Notes: generated by a model not told the origin, from the sequence alone. 64,000 bases of DNA from Rhodococcus phenolicus (GCF_001646785.1 NZ_LRRH01000008.1:1-64000); one strand, 5' to 3'. Shown: positions 53,444 to 61,837, numbered from the stretch's first letter. Made by a program: numbers and translations.

Positions 53444-54574
53444 TCAGGCGTTCGCAGCCTCGTTGAACTCTTCGAGGGTGCCCGTCGCGTCGAGGTACTC
53501 CTGCACCCACCGCTCGATGACCGCGGCGGACTTCTCGACCTTGGTGAGCTGACCCACGACCTGGCCGACAGGGTTGAACGCAACGTCGACGGTCTCGTCC
53601 GGGTACTTGTGGGTCGCGGCGACCGCCATACCGGACACCATGTACTGCAACGGCATTCCCAGCGGCTCGGGATTTCCTTCCTTCTCCCACGCCTCGGTCC
53701 AGTCGTTGCGCAGCATGCGGCACGGCTTGCCGGTGAACGAACGGCTGCGGACGGTGTCGCGACTGGTGGCCTTCGCGTAGGCCGCCTGCTGGACGGCGGT
53801 GTTCTCCGCCTCCTCGACCATCAGCCACTGCGAGCCGGACCACGCGCCCTGAGCGCCCAGCGCGAGTGCGGCGGCGATCTGCTGGCCGCTGCCGATACCA
53901 CCCGCGGCGAGGACCGGGATCGGCGCGACCTCCTTGACGACCTGCGGCCACAGAACGATCGAACCCACCTCACCGCAGTGGCCGCCGCCCTCGCCGCCCT
54001 GCGCGATGATGATGTCGACGCCGGCGTCGGCGTGCTTACGGGCCTGCGCGGGCGAACCGCACAGCGCGGCGACCTTGCGGCCCGCATCGTGGATGTGGGC
54101 GATCATGTCCGCCGGCGGAGTGCCCAGCGCGTTGGCGATGAGTGTGACCTTCGGATGCTGCAACGCGATCTCGACCTGAGGGGTCGCGGTCGCCTCGGTC
54201 CATCCCAGAAGCTGCAACGCGTTATCGTCGCCCTCGGGCAGTGGCACGCCGTGGTCGGTGAGGATCTTGCGCCCGAAATCGAGGGTTTCCTGCGGCACCA
54301 TCGACTGCAGCATCTTCGTGAGCTCTTCGGCGGACAGGTTGGAGTCCATGCCCTCGTACTTGTTCGGGATCACGATGTCGACACCGTACGGATGGTCGCC
54401 GATGTGCTCGTCGATCCAGTTCAGCTCCACTTCGAGCTGTTCGGGCGTGAACCCGACGGCGCCGAGGACGCCGAAACCACCGGCCTTGGAGACGGCCACG
54501 ACGACATCGCGGCAGTGGGTGAACGCGAAGATGGGGAACTCGATTCCGAGTTCGTCGCAGAGCGGGGTGTGCAT
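53444..54574 (-). CDS. Nitronate monooxygenase-like FMN oxidoreductase, paralog 1
   Basis: The 376-residue TIM-barrel flavoprotein of the 2-nitropropane dioxygenase/NMO family has FMN-binding segments ANALGTPPADM, IIAQGGEGGGH and PVLAAGGIGSGQQI. Related enzymes in steroid catabolism include IpdC, acting on late ring C/D intermediates. Its upstream KstR box ties it to cholesterol breakdown. CGAAGGAG precedes the ATG. A second paralog lies at 61948. The true substrate is uncertain. Confidence 0.85.
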   Translation of the reverse strand: MHTPLCDELGIEFPIFAFTHCRDVVVAVSKAGGFGVLGAVGFTPEQLEVELNWIDEHIGDHPYGVDIVIPNKYEGMDSNLSAEELTKMLQSMVPQETLDFGRKILTDHGVPLPEGDDNALQLLGWTEATATPQVEIALQHPKVTLIANALGTPPADMIAHIHDAGRKVAALCGSPAQARKHADAGVDIIIAQGGEGGGHCGEVGSIVLWPQVVKEVAPIPVLAAGGIGSGQQIAAALALGAQGAWSGSQWLMVEEAENTAVQQAAYAKATSRDTVRSRSFTGKPCRMLRNDWTEAWEKEGNPEPLGMPLQYMVSGMAVAATHKYPDETVDVAFNPVGQVVGQLTKVEKSAAVIERWVQEYLDATGTLEEFNEAANA

Positions 54575-54606
54575 TCGGCACTCCTTCGAGGACGCGAGTC
54601 GCATAC

Positions 54607-54620
54607 TGGAACGTGTTCTA
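54607..54620. promoter_or_regulatory. KstR box upstream of NMO-like paralog 1
   Basis: TGGAACGTGTTCTA matches TnnAACnnGTTnnA exactly, 33 bp before the start codon on the minus strand. Confidence 0.88.
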
Positions 54621-54658
54621 CTCTAGTTGCGCGCCGACGAAATAGGGAGACCCCGCAC

Positions 54659-54714
54659 CACCGGGTGGTGGGAACCTTCAGCCGGTCAGGCCGAATGCTG
54701 GTTCCCCTCACCCG
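54659..54714. repeat. Palindromic repeat element, copy 3 (terminator-like)
   Basis: The 56-base element is identical to the copy at 296-351 in 49 positions. It lies 28 bp past the stop of the CoA-transferase gene, again directly downstream of a minus-strand gene, so it may act as that transcript's terminator. Confidence 0.8.
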
Positions 54715-54742
54715 GGAGCGGGGGCCGATGGTGGTCCGGGAA

Positions 54743-55984
54743 TCAGATCGTGCCGGCGTCCCTCAGGGCCGCCCGCTGCTGCTCCGTGAGGCCGAGCAGG
54801 TCACCCCACACCGCCGCGTTGTCGTAACCGGCGACCGGCGCACCGGCACGACGCACGGCGCCGGGGGTTCCGGCGAGCACCGGGACGACGCCGGGCCCGA
54901 GAATCTCCGCTCCCGTTCGCTCGTCGTGATGCTCGACGAGCATGCCGCGCGCACGGAACTGTTCGTCCGCGGCGACCTCCGCGACGGTGTTGACCGGTCC
55001 GGCAACCACACCGGCGGCGGCGAGATGTTCGAGCAGATCGGCGAGCTTCCACCGGGCCGCCCACGCACCGATGAGATCGTCCAGCTCGTCCTGGTGGACG
55101 CCACGCGCCAGGTGATCGGCGAAGCGCACGTCGTCGGCCAGTTCGGGCCGGTCCATCGCGACGCACAGCCGGCGGAACACGGTGTCCTGGTTGGCGGCGA
55201 TGACGATCCACATGTCGTCGCCGGTCCGGTACAGGTTCGACGGGGCGATACCCTCGAGCCGGGTCCCCGACGGTCCGCGCACCACCCCGGCGGCGTCGTA
55301 GTCGGGGATCACCGATTCCTGGATGGCCAGGCAGGACTCGGTGAGCGCCACGTCGACGACCTGCCCCCGTCCGGTGCGTTCGCGGGAGACGAGCGCCGCG
55401 AGGATGCCCTGGACCGCAAACATCCCGGCGAGGGAATCCCCGAGGGACAGCGCCAGCCGCGGCGGGGCCTGCCCCGGATAGCCGTTGAGGTGCCGCAAGC
55501 CGGATTCCGCCTCGGCCACCGAGGCGTAGCCGGCCTGCCCCGCCTTGGGACCGGTCTGCCCGTAACCGGACACACGGGCCAGCACGAGCCCCGGGTTGAT
55601 CTCGGACAGCACGTCGTATCCGAGACCCCATTTCTCGAGGGTGCCGGGACGGAAGTTCTCTACGATGACGTCCGATTCGGCGACCAGCCGCCGGAACAGG
55701 TCCTGCCCGGCGGGCGACCGCAGGTCCAGAGTCACACAGCGCTTGTTCCGGGCGTGGACGGTCCAGAAGAACCGGTGACCGTCCCGCTCGCCCTGCCCCC
55801 ACGTGCGCAGGGGGTCGGGGCGGGCGGGATCCTCGATCTTGATGACATCGGCTCCCATGTCGCCGAGCAGCCGCCCGGCGAACGGGCCGGCGATCAGAGT
55901 GCCCAGTTCGAGTACCCTGATGCCGTCGAGCGCGCCCGTCGTCTGCGGCGCCGATTCGCTGTTTGCCGAGTCAAGCTGTGTCAC
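54743..55984 (-). CDS. CaiB/BaiF family CoA-transferase (class III)
   Basis: The 413-residue class III CoA-transferase has ALDGIRVLELGTLIAGPFAGRLLGDMGADVIKIE at the N-terminus and the catalytic Asp region SLGDSLAGMF. The partner motif WIVIAANQDTVFRRL follows. It moves CoA between acids or acts as an alpha-methylacyl-CoA racemase-like enzyme. The GTG start lies inside the tail of the ALDH remnant. It closes the minus-strand operon that begins with the multicopper oxidase. A racemase role would fit branched isoprenoid acyl chains, but that is not shown. Confidence 0.88.
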   Translation of the reverse strand: MTQLDSANSESAPQTTGALDGIRVLELGTLIAGPFAGRLLGDMGADVIKIEDPARPDPLRTWGQGERDGHRFFWTVHARNKRCVTLDLRSPAGQDLFRRLVAESDVIVENFRPGTLEKWGLGYDVLSEINPGLVLARVSGYGQTGPKAGQAGYASVAEAESGLRHLNGYPGQAPPRLALSLGDSLAGMFAVQGILAALVSRERTGRGQVVDVALTESCLAIQESVIPDYDAAGVVRGPSGTRLEGIAPSNLYRTGDDMWIVIAANQDTVFRRLCVAMDRPELADDVRFADHLARGVHQDELDDLIGAWAARWKLADLLEHLAAAGVVAGPVNTVAEVAADEQFRARGMLVEHHDERTGAEILGPGVVPVLAGTPGAVRRAGAPVAGYDNAAVWGDLLGLTEQQRAALRDAGTI

Positions 55985-56400
55985 TGCCGTTTTCCGTTCG
56001 TCTCGCGGGTCGATACCCCAGGTGGACCGTCTTCACCTCGACAAACGCCTCGAGACCGCTGCGGCCGATACCGCTGACCTCACGTCCGCCCCAGGGCAGG
56101 CTCGGGTCGGGGACGCCCCAGCCGTTGACCCACACGGTACCGACCCGCAGTTGCGGGATCACGCTGTGCACGCCCAGTTGCCGGCGTCGATGCGCCGGAA
56201 CGCGGGGTGTGCGGCGGACCGCATGATCCGGTACGTCCACGTGTGCCGGTTGATTCCACGCGGTCGGTGAGCGCCGTCGCGGAATGCTGCTCGGCGTACA
56301 GACCGTAGGGGGCGCGCTGCGGCGAATTCTGCCCCCCACGGCAACGTCCCCTCGATCGCCTCGGTGCGGTGTTCGTTGCCGAACACGAGGTCCGACGAAC
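55971..56400 (-). pseudogene. Aldehyde dehydrogenase C-terminal remnant
   Basis: About the last 65 residues in one frame match the ALDH C-terminus: LRVGTVWVNGWG, LPWGGREVSGIGR and VEVKTVHLGY. Upstream the similarity continues only in pieces in other frames (YGLYAEQHS, for example), so at least one frameshift and loss of most of the gene have occurred. The catalytic Cys and NAD domain are absent. It fills the gap between the CrtC-like gene and the CoA-transferase, overlapping the latter's start. Confidence 0.75.
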
Positions 56401-56406
56401 CGGCCG

Positions 56407-57462
56407 TCACGTGAGGGCAACCATCTCGTGCAGCGTCGCGCCGTGCCGCTCGTGGGTCAGACCGTCGACGGTCACCGCCAGGTCGAAGTCGGAACGGAAC
56501 CGGAAATATCCGGGCCGGCCGACGAACCGGTTGACGATCGGCTTGAGCAACGGACTCGCCGCCAGCGGGATGTCCTCGAGCAGGTTGTGTGCGTGCACGA
56601 TCTCCCGCACGTTCAGTCTGACGTCGAGGACATCCGGAACACGGATGCGCAGCCACGTCGGATAGGTGCGGTCGGCGACCGAGTCGAACACGGTGGGCCC
56701 CTCGGTCATCTCGACCTCACCGTTGCTGACCACCACATTCCCGTTGTGTGCGATCATCACCGGCTGCGACCAGTGGTGCCCGTACTTCTTCTGGGTGTGG
56801 ACCATCGCGTAGACCAGGGTGAAATCATCGGTGTACAACCGACCCCAGTACCACTTGTCGATGATCCGTTTCATGTCACCCACACCCCAGTTGTGGTCGT
56901 GATAGCCACGGCCCGCAACAGTGGTGGTCTCGCCGTCGATGGTCACGGTTCCCGCGACCTTCGCGCGCGGTGCGCCGACGACCCAGGCGAAGAACTCGCG
57001 ATCGTTGTAGCTCGTCTGCCCGCGGCCCGGCATCCACGGCGGAACTTCGGCAGCGAACGTGAGGTCGAATCCGAGGTCGCCCTCGGCGACTTTCACCCGG
57101 TACACGGGCAGCCCGTCCTCTTCCCCGGTCAGCCGCGCGAAGTTCGTGCCCACCCGGACATCGCACCTGTCGGTGGCGACCGCGAGATCCGCATCGGTGA
57201 ACTGTCGCACCACCTCCCGGCGCTTGCCGTCGGGGCTGTAGACGTGGATCTCCACGCCCGGCTTGCGGTGCACCAGTTCCCGGGTTTGGAGCATCGCCAC
57301 GACGATGCGGCCGTCGTCGAGATGCGCGTCGAAGTACCAGTGTTCGAATGCGTGCTTGTCGGTCGACGGGTGCGCCCCGTTGTCACTCGGCGCGACGGTG
57401 GTGATCTCACCGTCGCGTCGACCCGGTCCGTTCCATGCCTCGACGATCTGCAGTGCGGCCAC
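56407..57462 (-). CDS. CrtC/AttH lipocalin-like protein (carotenoid hydratase family)
   Basis: The 351-residue protein has the layout of the hydroxyneurosporene synthase (CrtC)/AttH family, a double beta-barrel of lipocalin type. Visible are HAFEHWYFDAHLDDGRIVV near residue 37, the GRGYHDHNWGVG motif in the middle, and WYWGRLYTDDFTLVYAMV. CrtC proteins add water to isoprenoid double bonds; other members have unknown roles. The GTG start follows AAGGGGG. It is third of the functional genes in the accessory operon. Confidence 0.8.
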   Translation of the reverse strand: MAALQIVEAWNGPGRRDGEITTVAPSDNGAHPSTDKHAFEHWYFDAHLDDGRIVVAMLQTRELVHRKPGVEIHVYSPDGKRREVVRQFTDADLAVATDRCDVRVGTNFARLTGEEDGLPVYRVKVAEGDLGFDLTFAAEVPPWMPGRGQTSYNDREFFAWVVGAPRAKVAGTVTIDGETTTVAGRGYHDHNWGVGDMKRIIDKWYWGRLYTDDFTLVYAMVHTQKKYGHHWSQPVMIAHNGNVVVSNGEVEMTEGPTVFDSVADRTYPTWLRIRVPDVLDVRLNVREIVHAHNLLEDIPLAASPLLKPIVNRFVGRPGYFRFRSDFDLAVTVDGLTHERHGATLHEMVALT

Positions 57463-57508
57463 AGTGCCCCCTTCTCGATGATGATGTCCGCGACGCGATG
57501 TACTCGTA

Positions 57509-57549
57509 CGTCAACGACGCAGTGCCCACGTGCGTCAACGACGCAGTGC
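57509..57549 (-). repeat. Short tandem duplication at the oxygenase stop codon
   Basis: The 17-base segment CGTCAACGACGCAGTGC occurs twice at 24-base spacing. The second copy (57533-57549) holds the end and stop of the MpaB-type gene; the first is just downstream. Confidence 0.8.
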
Positions 57550-58812
57550 GCTGCTGGCGTCGAATTGCGCTTCCCGCCCCTGCATCTGGGCGCGATACCA
57601 GTTCTCGCGATGGGTAATCATGACCTTCTCCTGTATCCGGGCGACGCCGGGCACGAAGCGGCGGGCGAGTTCCATCGCGGTGATGAGCGGGAACCGGGCG
57701 ATCGGGATGATCATCCACGGCAGCACCTTCGGCATCGAGTACTTGCGCCGGGTGCCGGGTGCCATGTAGATCGCCGAGTACACCGAATTGATGCGGAAGT
57801 TGTAGGCCTCCCGCAGCCGGGTGAGACCACGGTGGCCGTCGCGGGGCGCGAACGCCTGCGGGTACGACTCGATGAGTTCCTTGCCGTGCCGGCCGGAATC
57901 GTGCGAGCGCGACACCACCGTCGTAGCCAGCGCCCGCAGACTGTCGCCGATCGTCTCCGGGTACCAGCGCAGCCGCACCCCGAGCAGGTAGCCCATGTAC
58001 TTCTGGAAGTGGATGAGCGCCCGGATCTCCCGCGGGGTGGTCTGGTAGCCGAGCACCCACAGCGCCAGCCCGGGGGTGACGCTGCCCGCGATGAGCGTGA
58101 GCATCATGTAGGTCTGGCTGATCGGCAAACCCCACTTGGACCGGTCCCATTCGGGATGGCTCGCCACCCGCGACCGGACGGACACGTGCATCACACGTAC
58201 CTTCAGCGCCGTGGCCCGGCCCTTCGATCCGGGAGTGAGCAGCGCACCGGGTTCGGAAACGTCCATCCAGAACCGGCAGGTCTCGAGAAAGCGGCGCAGC
58301 GCGTTGTCCCCGGCGTAGCCACCGGCGAGCGACAGCGGTGTCGCGACCGCCGCCTCGGTGTAGATCTCGAGCGTCTCGGCTCCGGCGAAGCTGAACAGCA
58401 TCGTGCCCCAGCGTCGCCAGATCGCCGCTCCCTGCTCGACAAGTTCCGGCCGCACCCAATCGGGTACGGATTCGAATTCCTCGAACAGCGCGCGCATCGA
58501 TGCGGGAGCGTCCGGCACCGCGTCGATACCGTCGGCGAGCGCGACGTCGAGCATCTCGCGAGCCCGTGTCGGTCCGGTCTCGCCGTGGTAGACGTCCTCG
58601 ACGAATCGCTCGGCGATGGGGTCGCCGCTGTAGAGGTCGTTGCACAGGGCGCGGGCCTGCTCGTCGGTCGGCAGAATATCGAACCCGGTGAGCCTCAGAA
58701 CGAGTCGGCGCACCCGCTGGACACGCTCGGTCGCAACGGAATCCCAGTAGGGGAACGCGGACGGGCAACGGTCCGTCCCATCGGGTGTCTCACGAGCGAG
58801 CGTGCCGGTCAT
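57535..58812 (-). CDS. MpaB/latex-clearing-protein family oxygenase (DUF2236)
   Basis: The 425-residue protein belongs to the DUF2236 family, which includes the rubber oxygenase Lcp (cleaves polyisoprene) and fungal MpaB (cleaves a farnesyl side chain). Family landmarks are GGYAGDNALRRFLETCRFW, KVRVMHVSVRS with a probable heme-region His, PEWDRSKWGLPISQTYMMLT and GYQTTPREIRALIHFQKYMGYLLG. There is no signal peptide, unlike secreted Lcp, so it should act in the cytoplasm. The ATG overlaps the stop of the 65-aa gene (ATGA). The substrate is unknown. Confidence 0.83.
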   Translation of the reverse strand: MTGTLARETPDGTDRCPSAFPYWDSVATERVQRVRRLVLRLTGFDILPTDEQARALCNDLYSGDPIAERFVEDVYHGETGPTRAREMLDVALADGIDAVPDAPASMRALFEEFESVPDWVRPELVEQGAAIWRRWGTMLFSFAGAETLEIYTEAAVATPLSLAGGYAGDNALRRFLETCRFWMDVSEPGALLTPGSKGRATALKVRVMHVSVRSRVASHPEWDRSKWGLPISQTYMMLTLIAGSVTPGLALWVLGYQTTPREIRALIHFQKYMGYLLGVRLRWYPETIGDSLRALATTVVSRSHDSGRHGKELIESYPQAFAPRDGHRGLTRLREAYNFRINSVYSAIYMAPGTRRKYSMPKVLPWMIIPIARFPLITAMELARRFVPGVARIQEKVMITHRENWYRAQMQGREAQFDASSALRR

Positions 58813-59006
58813 GCCGGGGCCTCCTGGCTGCGATCGTCGAGAACGGTACGGCCGATCCAGCCGGCGAGGCGGGAGACGACATCGTCCAGCCCACCGGGCT
58901 GATCCACCGGAAGGTGGTCGAGGTCGCGCATCTCGATCAGTTCGGCGTCGTCCGGCAGCGCAGCGCGCATGAGTCGCGAGTCGCGGATCTGTGTCGTGGA
59001 AGTCAT
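58809..59006 (-). CDS. 65-residue protein resembling an alpha/beta-hydrolase tail
   Basis: The small protein overlaps both neighbours by four bases (ATGA at each end), which strongly supports translation. Its sequence ELIEMRDLDHLPVDQPGGL followed by VVSRLAGWIG resembles the C-terminal end of alpha/beta hydrolases, including the catalytic-His segment (here DHLP), but no hydrolase core is encoded. It may be the stable remnant of a hydrolase or a small partner of the oxygenase or multicopper oxidase. Confidence 0.6.
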   Translation of the reverse strand: MTSTTQIRDSRLMRAALPDDAELIEMRDLDHLPVDQPGGLDDVVSRLAGWIGRTVLDDRSQEAPA

Positions 59007-60805
59007 GTCACCGTCCGATATTTCAGCATCATGTCGTGGTCTTCGTGATCGAGGATGTGGCAGTGCCACACGTACCCCTGCAGCGTGCGCGTCCCCGGGT
59101 GATCGTGGTGAGTCGCCGTCCCGTGGCCGTCGATGCCCTGGATCAGGTCGGTGGTGAAGGTGGCATCGGGGTCGAAGCCGAGTTCTTCCGCCGTCGGAAA
59201 TCGAATCACGATGCGGGTGACGGAGTTCGGATCACACACGACGGTGTCCTTGAAGCCGGTCTCCCACGGCTCGGGCCCTCGGAGCGGTTCGACGACGAAC
59301 GGGTCCGGGTCCGGTGTCCATTTGATGCCGAGGGGCGGTTGCGGCTCACGTGCACACATCGCGAGGGTGTTGATCGCCTGCCGTCCGAGAATCCGGAACG
59401 TCACCAGGTGCAGGTGCACCGGATGCGGGTCCGCGGTCGCATTGACGATGTTCCACTGCTCGACGGTGCCCTGCCGCGGCATCTCGATGTCGTCGCTGTG
59501 GAATCGAAGGTTGTTGAGCGACATGATGGACGGCGGCAGGCGCAGATCCGAGGGCTGACTGAGCGACACGTTCCGGACGACCTGCGGCGCCGGGACCGGT
59601 CCCATGGCGTGGGGTTGCCCCGTTCCACCGCGAAGGGTCGCGGGAACCGGGCCGGGGAACCCGCGCACCGCGCCGGCCCGGAAACGCAGGAACACTGGCA
59701 TGCGCACGGCGCCGATCTGCGCGGCCTGGGGCGCGGCGTCCTCGGTGTTGCGGAGTTCGACGGTGGCGCCGGGATCGAGCAACGCGAAATCGACCAGCAG
59801 ATCGGCACGTTCGCCGGGCGCGAGCCGGACCCGTGTGGTCGTGGCCGGCGCGTCGAGCAGTCCGCCTTCCATACCGACGACCCAGAACACCATGCCGTTG
59901 GAGAAGCTCAGGTCCCACACGCTGAACGAGGCGGCGTTGAGCAGCCGCAGCCGATAGAGCCCACGCGCAACGCGGGTCTCGGGCCAGATCTTGCCGTTGA
60001 CGACACCGACGTCGCCGACCGCCCCACCTTCCCAGCGGCCCTGTGGCACGGCCGGTGTGGAGCGGATCGATTGCGAGCCGTCACTGTTCACGATCTTCTC
60101 CTGCAGCACCAGCGGCAGGTCGAACTCACCGGAGGGCAAGCCGAGGGGGTTGCCTGCCTCGCCGGTATCGAACTCGTCGCGCAACTCGTAGATCCCGGCG
60201 AGTCCGGCGTAGACGTTGAGGCGGGTGATCGCCATCGCGTGGTCGTGGTACCACAGCATCCCGGCTTCCTGACGGTTCGGGAAGCGGTAGGTCATTCCCT
60301 GACCGGGCCGGGAGATCAGCTCCGGATGGCCGTCGGAGGCGGGTGGGGTCACTCCGCCGTGCAGGTGCAGCGACATCGGGATCTCGACACGGTCGCGTTC
60401 GCTGAGACCGTGCAGCGAGGTGTCGATGTCCGGCGCGAAAGGATGGGCACCCGAGCGGTTTCGGAAGCGGATCTCGGTCGGCTGACCGCGGTGCGCGGTG
60501 ATGACGGGGTCCAGGTAGCCGTCACCGTAGGCGAGAGTCGCGCCGGGCGGAAGGTCGCGGTGGAAGCTGTGGGAGGAACTGACGGCGTCGATCGCGATGC
60601 GCGAACCGGAAACCCGATCGAGCATCGGCAGTTCGTCGACGAAGGGTGCGAGTGTCGGCGAGCGGAACAGGAGCGGCCGGCCGATGTCGGGGCCGTCGGC
60701 CAGGGCACGACCGGCGAGGAGCCCGGTCGCACCGGCCCCTGCCCCCACGGCGATTCCCGTGAGAAGTGTTCTACGACTGATGTTTCGCATCGAGAAAGCT
60801 TCCAT
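59003..60805 (-). CDS. Tat-exported multicopper oxidase
   Basis: The 600-residue multicopper oxidase has an N-terminal twin-arginine signal (SRRTLLTG) ending near residue 40. Copper ligands occur in order: HLHGG, WYHDHAM, HPVHLHL near 520, and the T1/T3 motif WHCHILDHEDHDMM at the C-terminus. Such enzymes oxidise phenols, metals or polymers with oxygen outside the membrane. ATG 60805 or the ATG five codons on may start it. A promoter with an internal palindrome lies 54-81 bp upstream. It is the first gene of the accessory operon. Confidence 0.9.
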   Translation of the reverse strand: MEAFSMRNISRRTLLTGIAVGAGAGATGLLAGRALADGPDIGRPLLFRSPTLAPFVDELPMLDRVSGSRIAIDAVSSSHSFHRDLPPGATLAYGDGYLDPVITAHRGQPTEIRFRNRSGAHPFAPDIDTSLHGLSERDRVEIPMSLHLHGGVTPPASDGHPELISRPGQGMTYRFPNRQEAGMLWYHDHAMAITRLNVYAGLAGIYELRDEFDTGEAGNPLGLPSGEFDLPLVLQEKIVNSDGSQSIRSTPAVPQGRWEGGAVGDVGVVNGKIWPETRVARGLYRLRLLNAASFSVWDLSFSNGMVFWVVGMEGGLLDAPATTTRVRLAPGERADLLVDFALLDPGATVELRNTEDAAPQAAQIGAVRMPVFLRFRAGAVRGFPGPVPATLRGGTGQPHAMGPVPAPQVVRNVSLSQPSDLRLPPSIMSLNNLRFHSDDIEMPRQGTVEQWNIVNATADPHPVHLHLVTFRILGRQAINTLAMCAREPQPPLGIKWTPDPDPFVVEPLRGPEPWETGFKDTVVCDPNSVTRIVIRFPTAEELGFDPDATFTTDLIQGIDGHGTATHHDHPGTRTLQGYVWHCHILDHEDHDMMLKYRTVT

Positions 60806-60858
60806 GATGAGCCCTGCGCGGACGAGGAGGAAGAACAGCCGATCGTGATCCGAGCCAC

Positions 60859-60886
60859 ACAGTACCATAGGGTATGGTTCAGTCAA
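60859..60886 (-). promoter_or_regulatory. Promoter with embedded palindromic operator
   Basis: On the minus strand TTGACT (-35, 60881-60886) and TACTGT (-10, 60859-60864) are 16 bp apart. The spacer holds the perfect palindrome ACCATA-GGG-TATGGT (60864-60878). A bound dimer, possibly the divergent TetR, would block the multicopper oxidase operon. Confidence 0.6.
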
Positions 60887-61255
60887 GACGGCCGCGACCA
60901 GGCGCGACGAGGTCGATCCCGAATCCCTCCAGGAGAGATCCGGTGCGCCACCACGACGACCGAAGGTGAACTGCGCGAGTAGTTTTCGAATCGTCCCCGC
61001 TCGCCGTCGTCGCAACGGCCGTGTGCTTTCCCCGCCGGCGCCGGCGCGGCACCCACGACGGAATCGGTGGTTCCCGCCACCGGGCATCCCCGGCCGGGAC
61101 GACGGTGGTCACACGGCAGGATCACGATCCGGGCGACTGCGCCGGGCCCTTCGCCCTCCCCACGACCCTCTGGTGCGCGGTCTCACGCTCGACGCGGTCC
61201 GGGACGGCACCGTGTAGGCTCGGCGCGGTCGAGGACAGACGAAGGAGTGGTGGAC
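60887..61255. other. Divergent intergenic region
   Basis: About 370 bases between the operon promoter and the tetR start contain no convincing gene; open frames here are Arg-rich and shadow-like. I see no further palindrome or clear plus-strand promoter beyond a weak TAGGCT near 61215. Confidence 0.5.
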
Positions 61256-61837
61256 GTGGCGCGCCAACCGTCGGAGACCGAGCGTTCGGCCGAACGACGC
61301 CGGCGGCTCTCGCTCGAGGACTGGACCGAGGCCGGTCTGCACGTGCTTGTCACCGAAGGCCTTGCCGCCGTGAAGATCTCCCGCCTCTGCAAAGATCTCG
61401 GTGTCACCAAGGGCAGTTTCTACTGGCATTTCGACGACATCGACCAGCTGATGAAGGGCATCGCGACGCGCTACGCGTCCCAGGACAACGACGCCGCCCG
61501 CGGCCTGACCAGCCTCGAGGAGCTGCCGGTCCGCGAACGGCTGGCACGGATGGGCACCATGCTCGTCGACGACCGTGCGTGGGCCGCGGAAGCAGCGGTC
61601 CGCGAATGGGCCCGCAGCGATCCGAAGATCGCCGAATCCGTGCGCGCCCTCGATCAGCGGATCATGACCGTGGTGCAGAACGCGTTCCGCGAACTGGGTT
61701 TCGACGAACGCGGCGCCCGTGTCCGCGCCGGAACCCTCGTCTACGCGGGCATCGGATTCGTCTACGGCCGGGACAGCCTCCCCACGCCCACCGTCGACGA
61801 GATCCAGGAACTCCTCGCCGTCCTCACCGCCCGCTGA
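61256..61837 (+). CDS. TetR family regulator
   Basis: The 193-residue repressor has the HTH KISRLCKDLGVTKGSFYWHF and a C-terminal domain of all-helical type with REWARSDPKIAESV, as in the KstR-like/AcrR subgroup. GTG 61256 is chosen because AAGGAG lies eight bases before it. It is divergent from the multicopper oxidase operon and is the natural candidate to bind the ACCATAGGGTATGGT palindrome. A strong terminator follows. Confidence 0.88.
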   Translation: MARQPSETERSAERRRRLSLEDWTEAGLHVLVTEGLAAVKISRLCKDLGVTKGSFYWHFDDIDQLMKGIATRYASQDNDAARGLTSLEELPVRERLARMGTMLVDDRAWAAEAAVREWARSDPKIAESVRALDQRIMTVVQNAFRELGFDERGARVRAGTLVYAGIGFVYGRDSLPTPTVDEIQELLAVLTAR

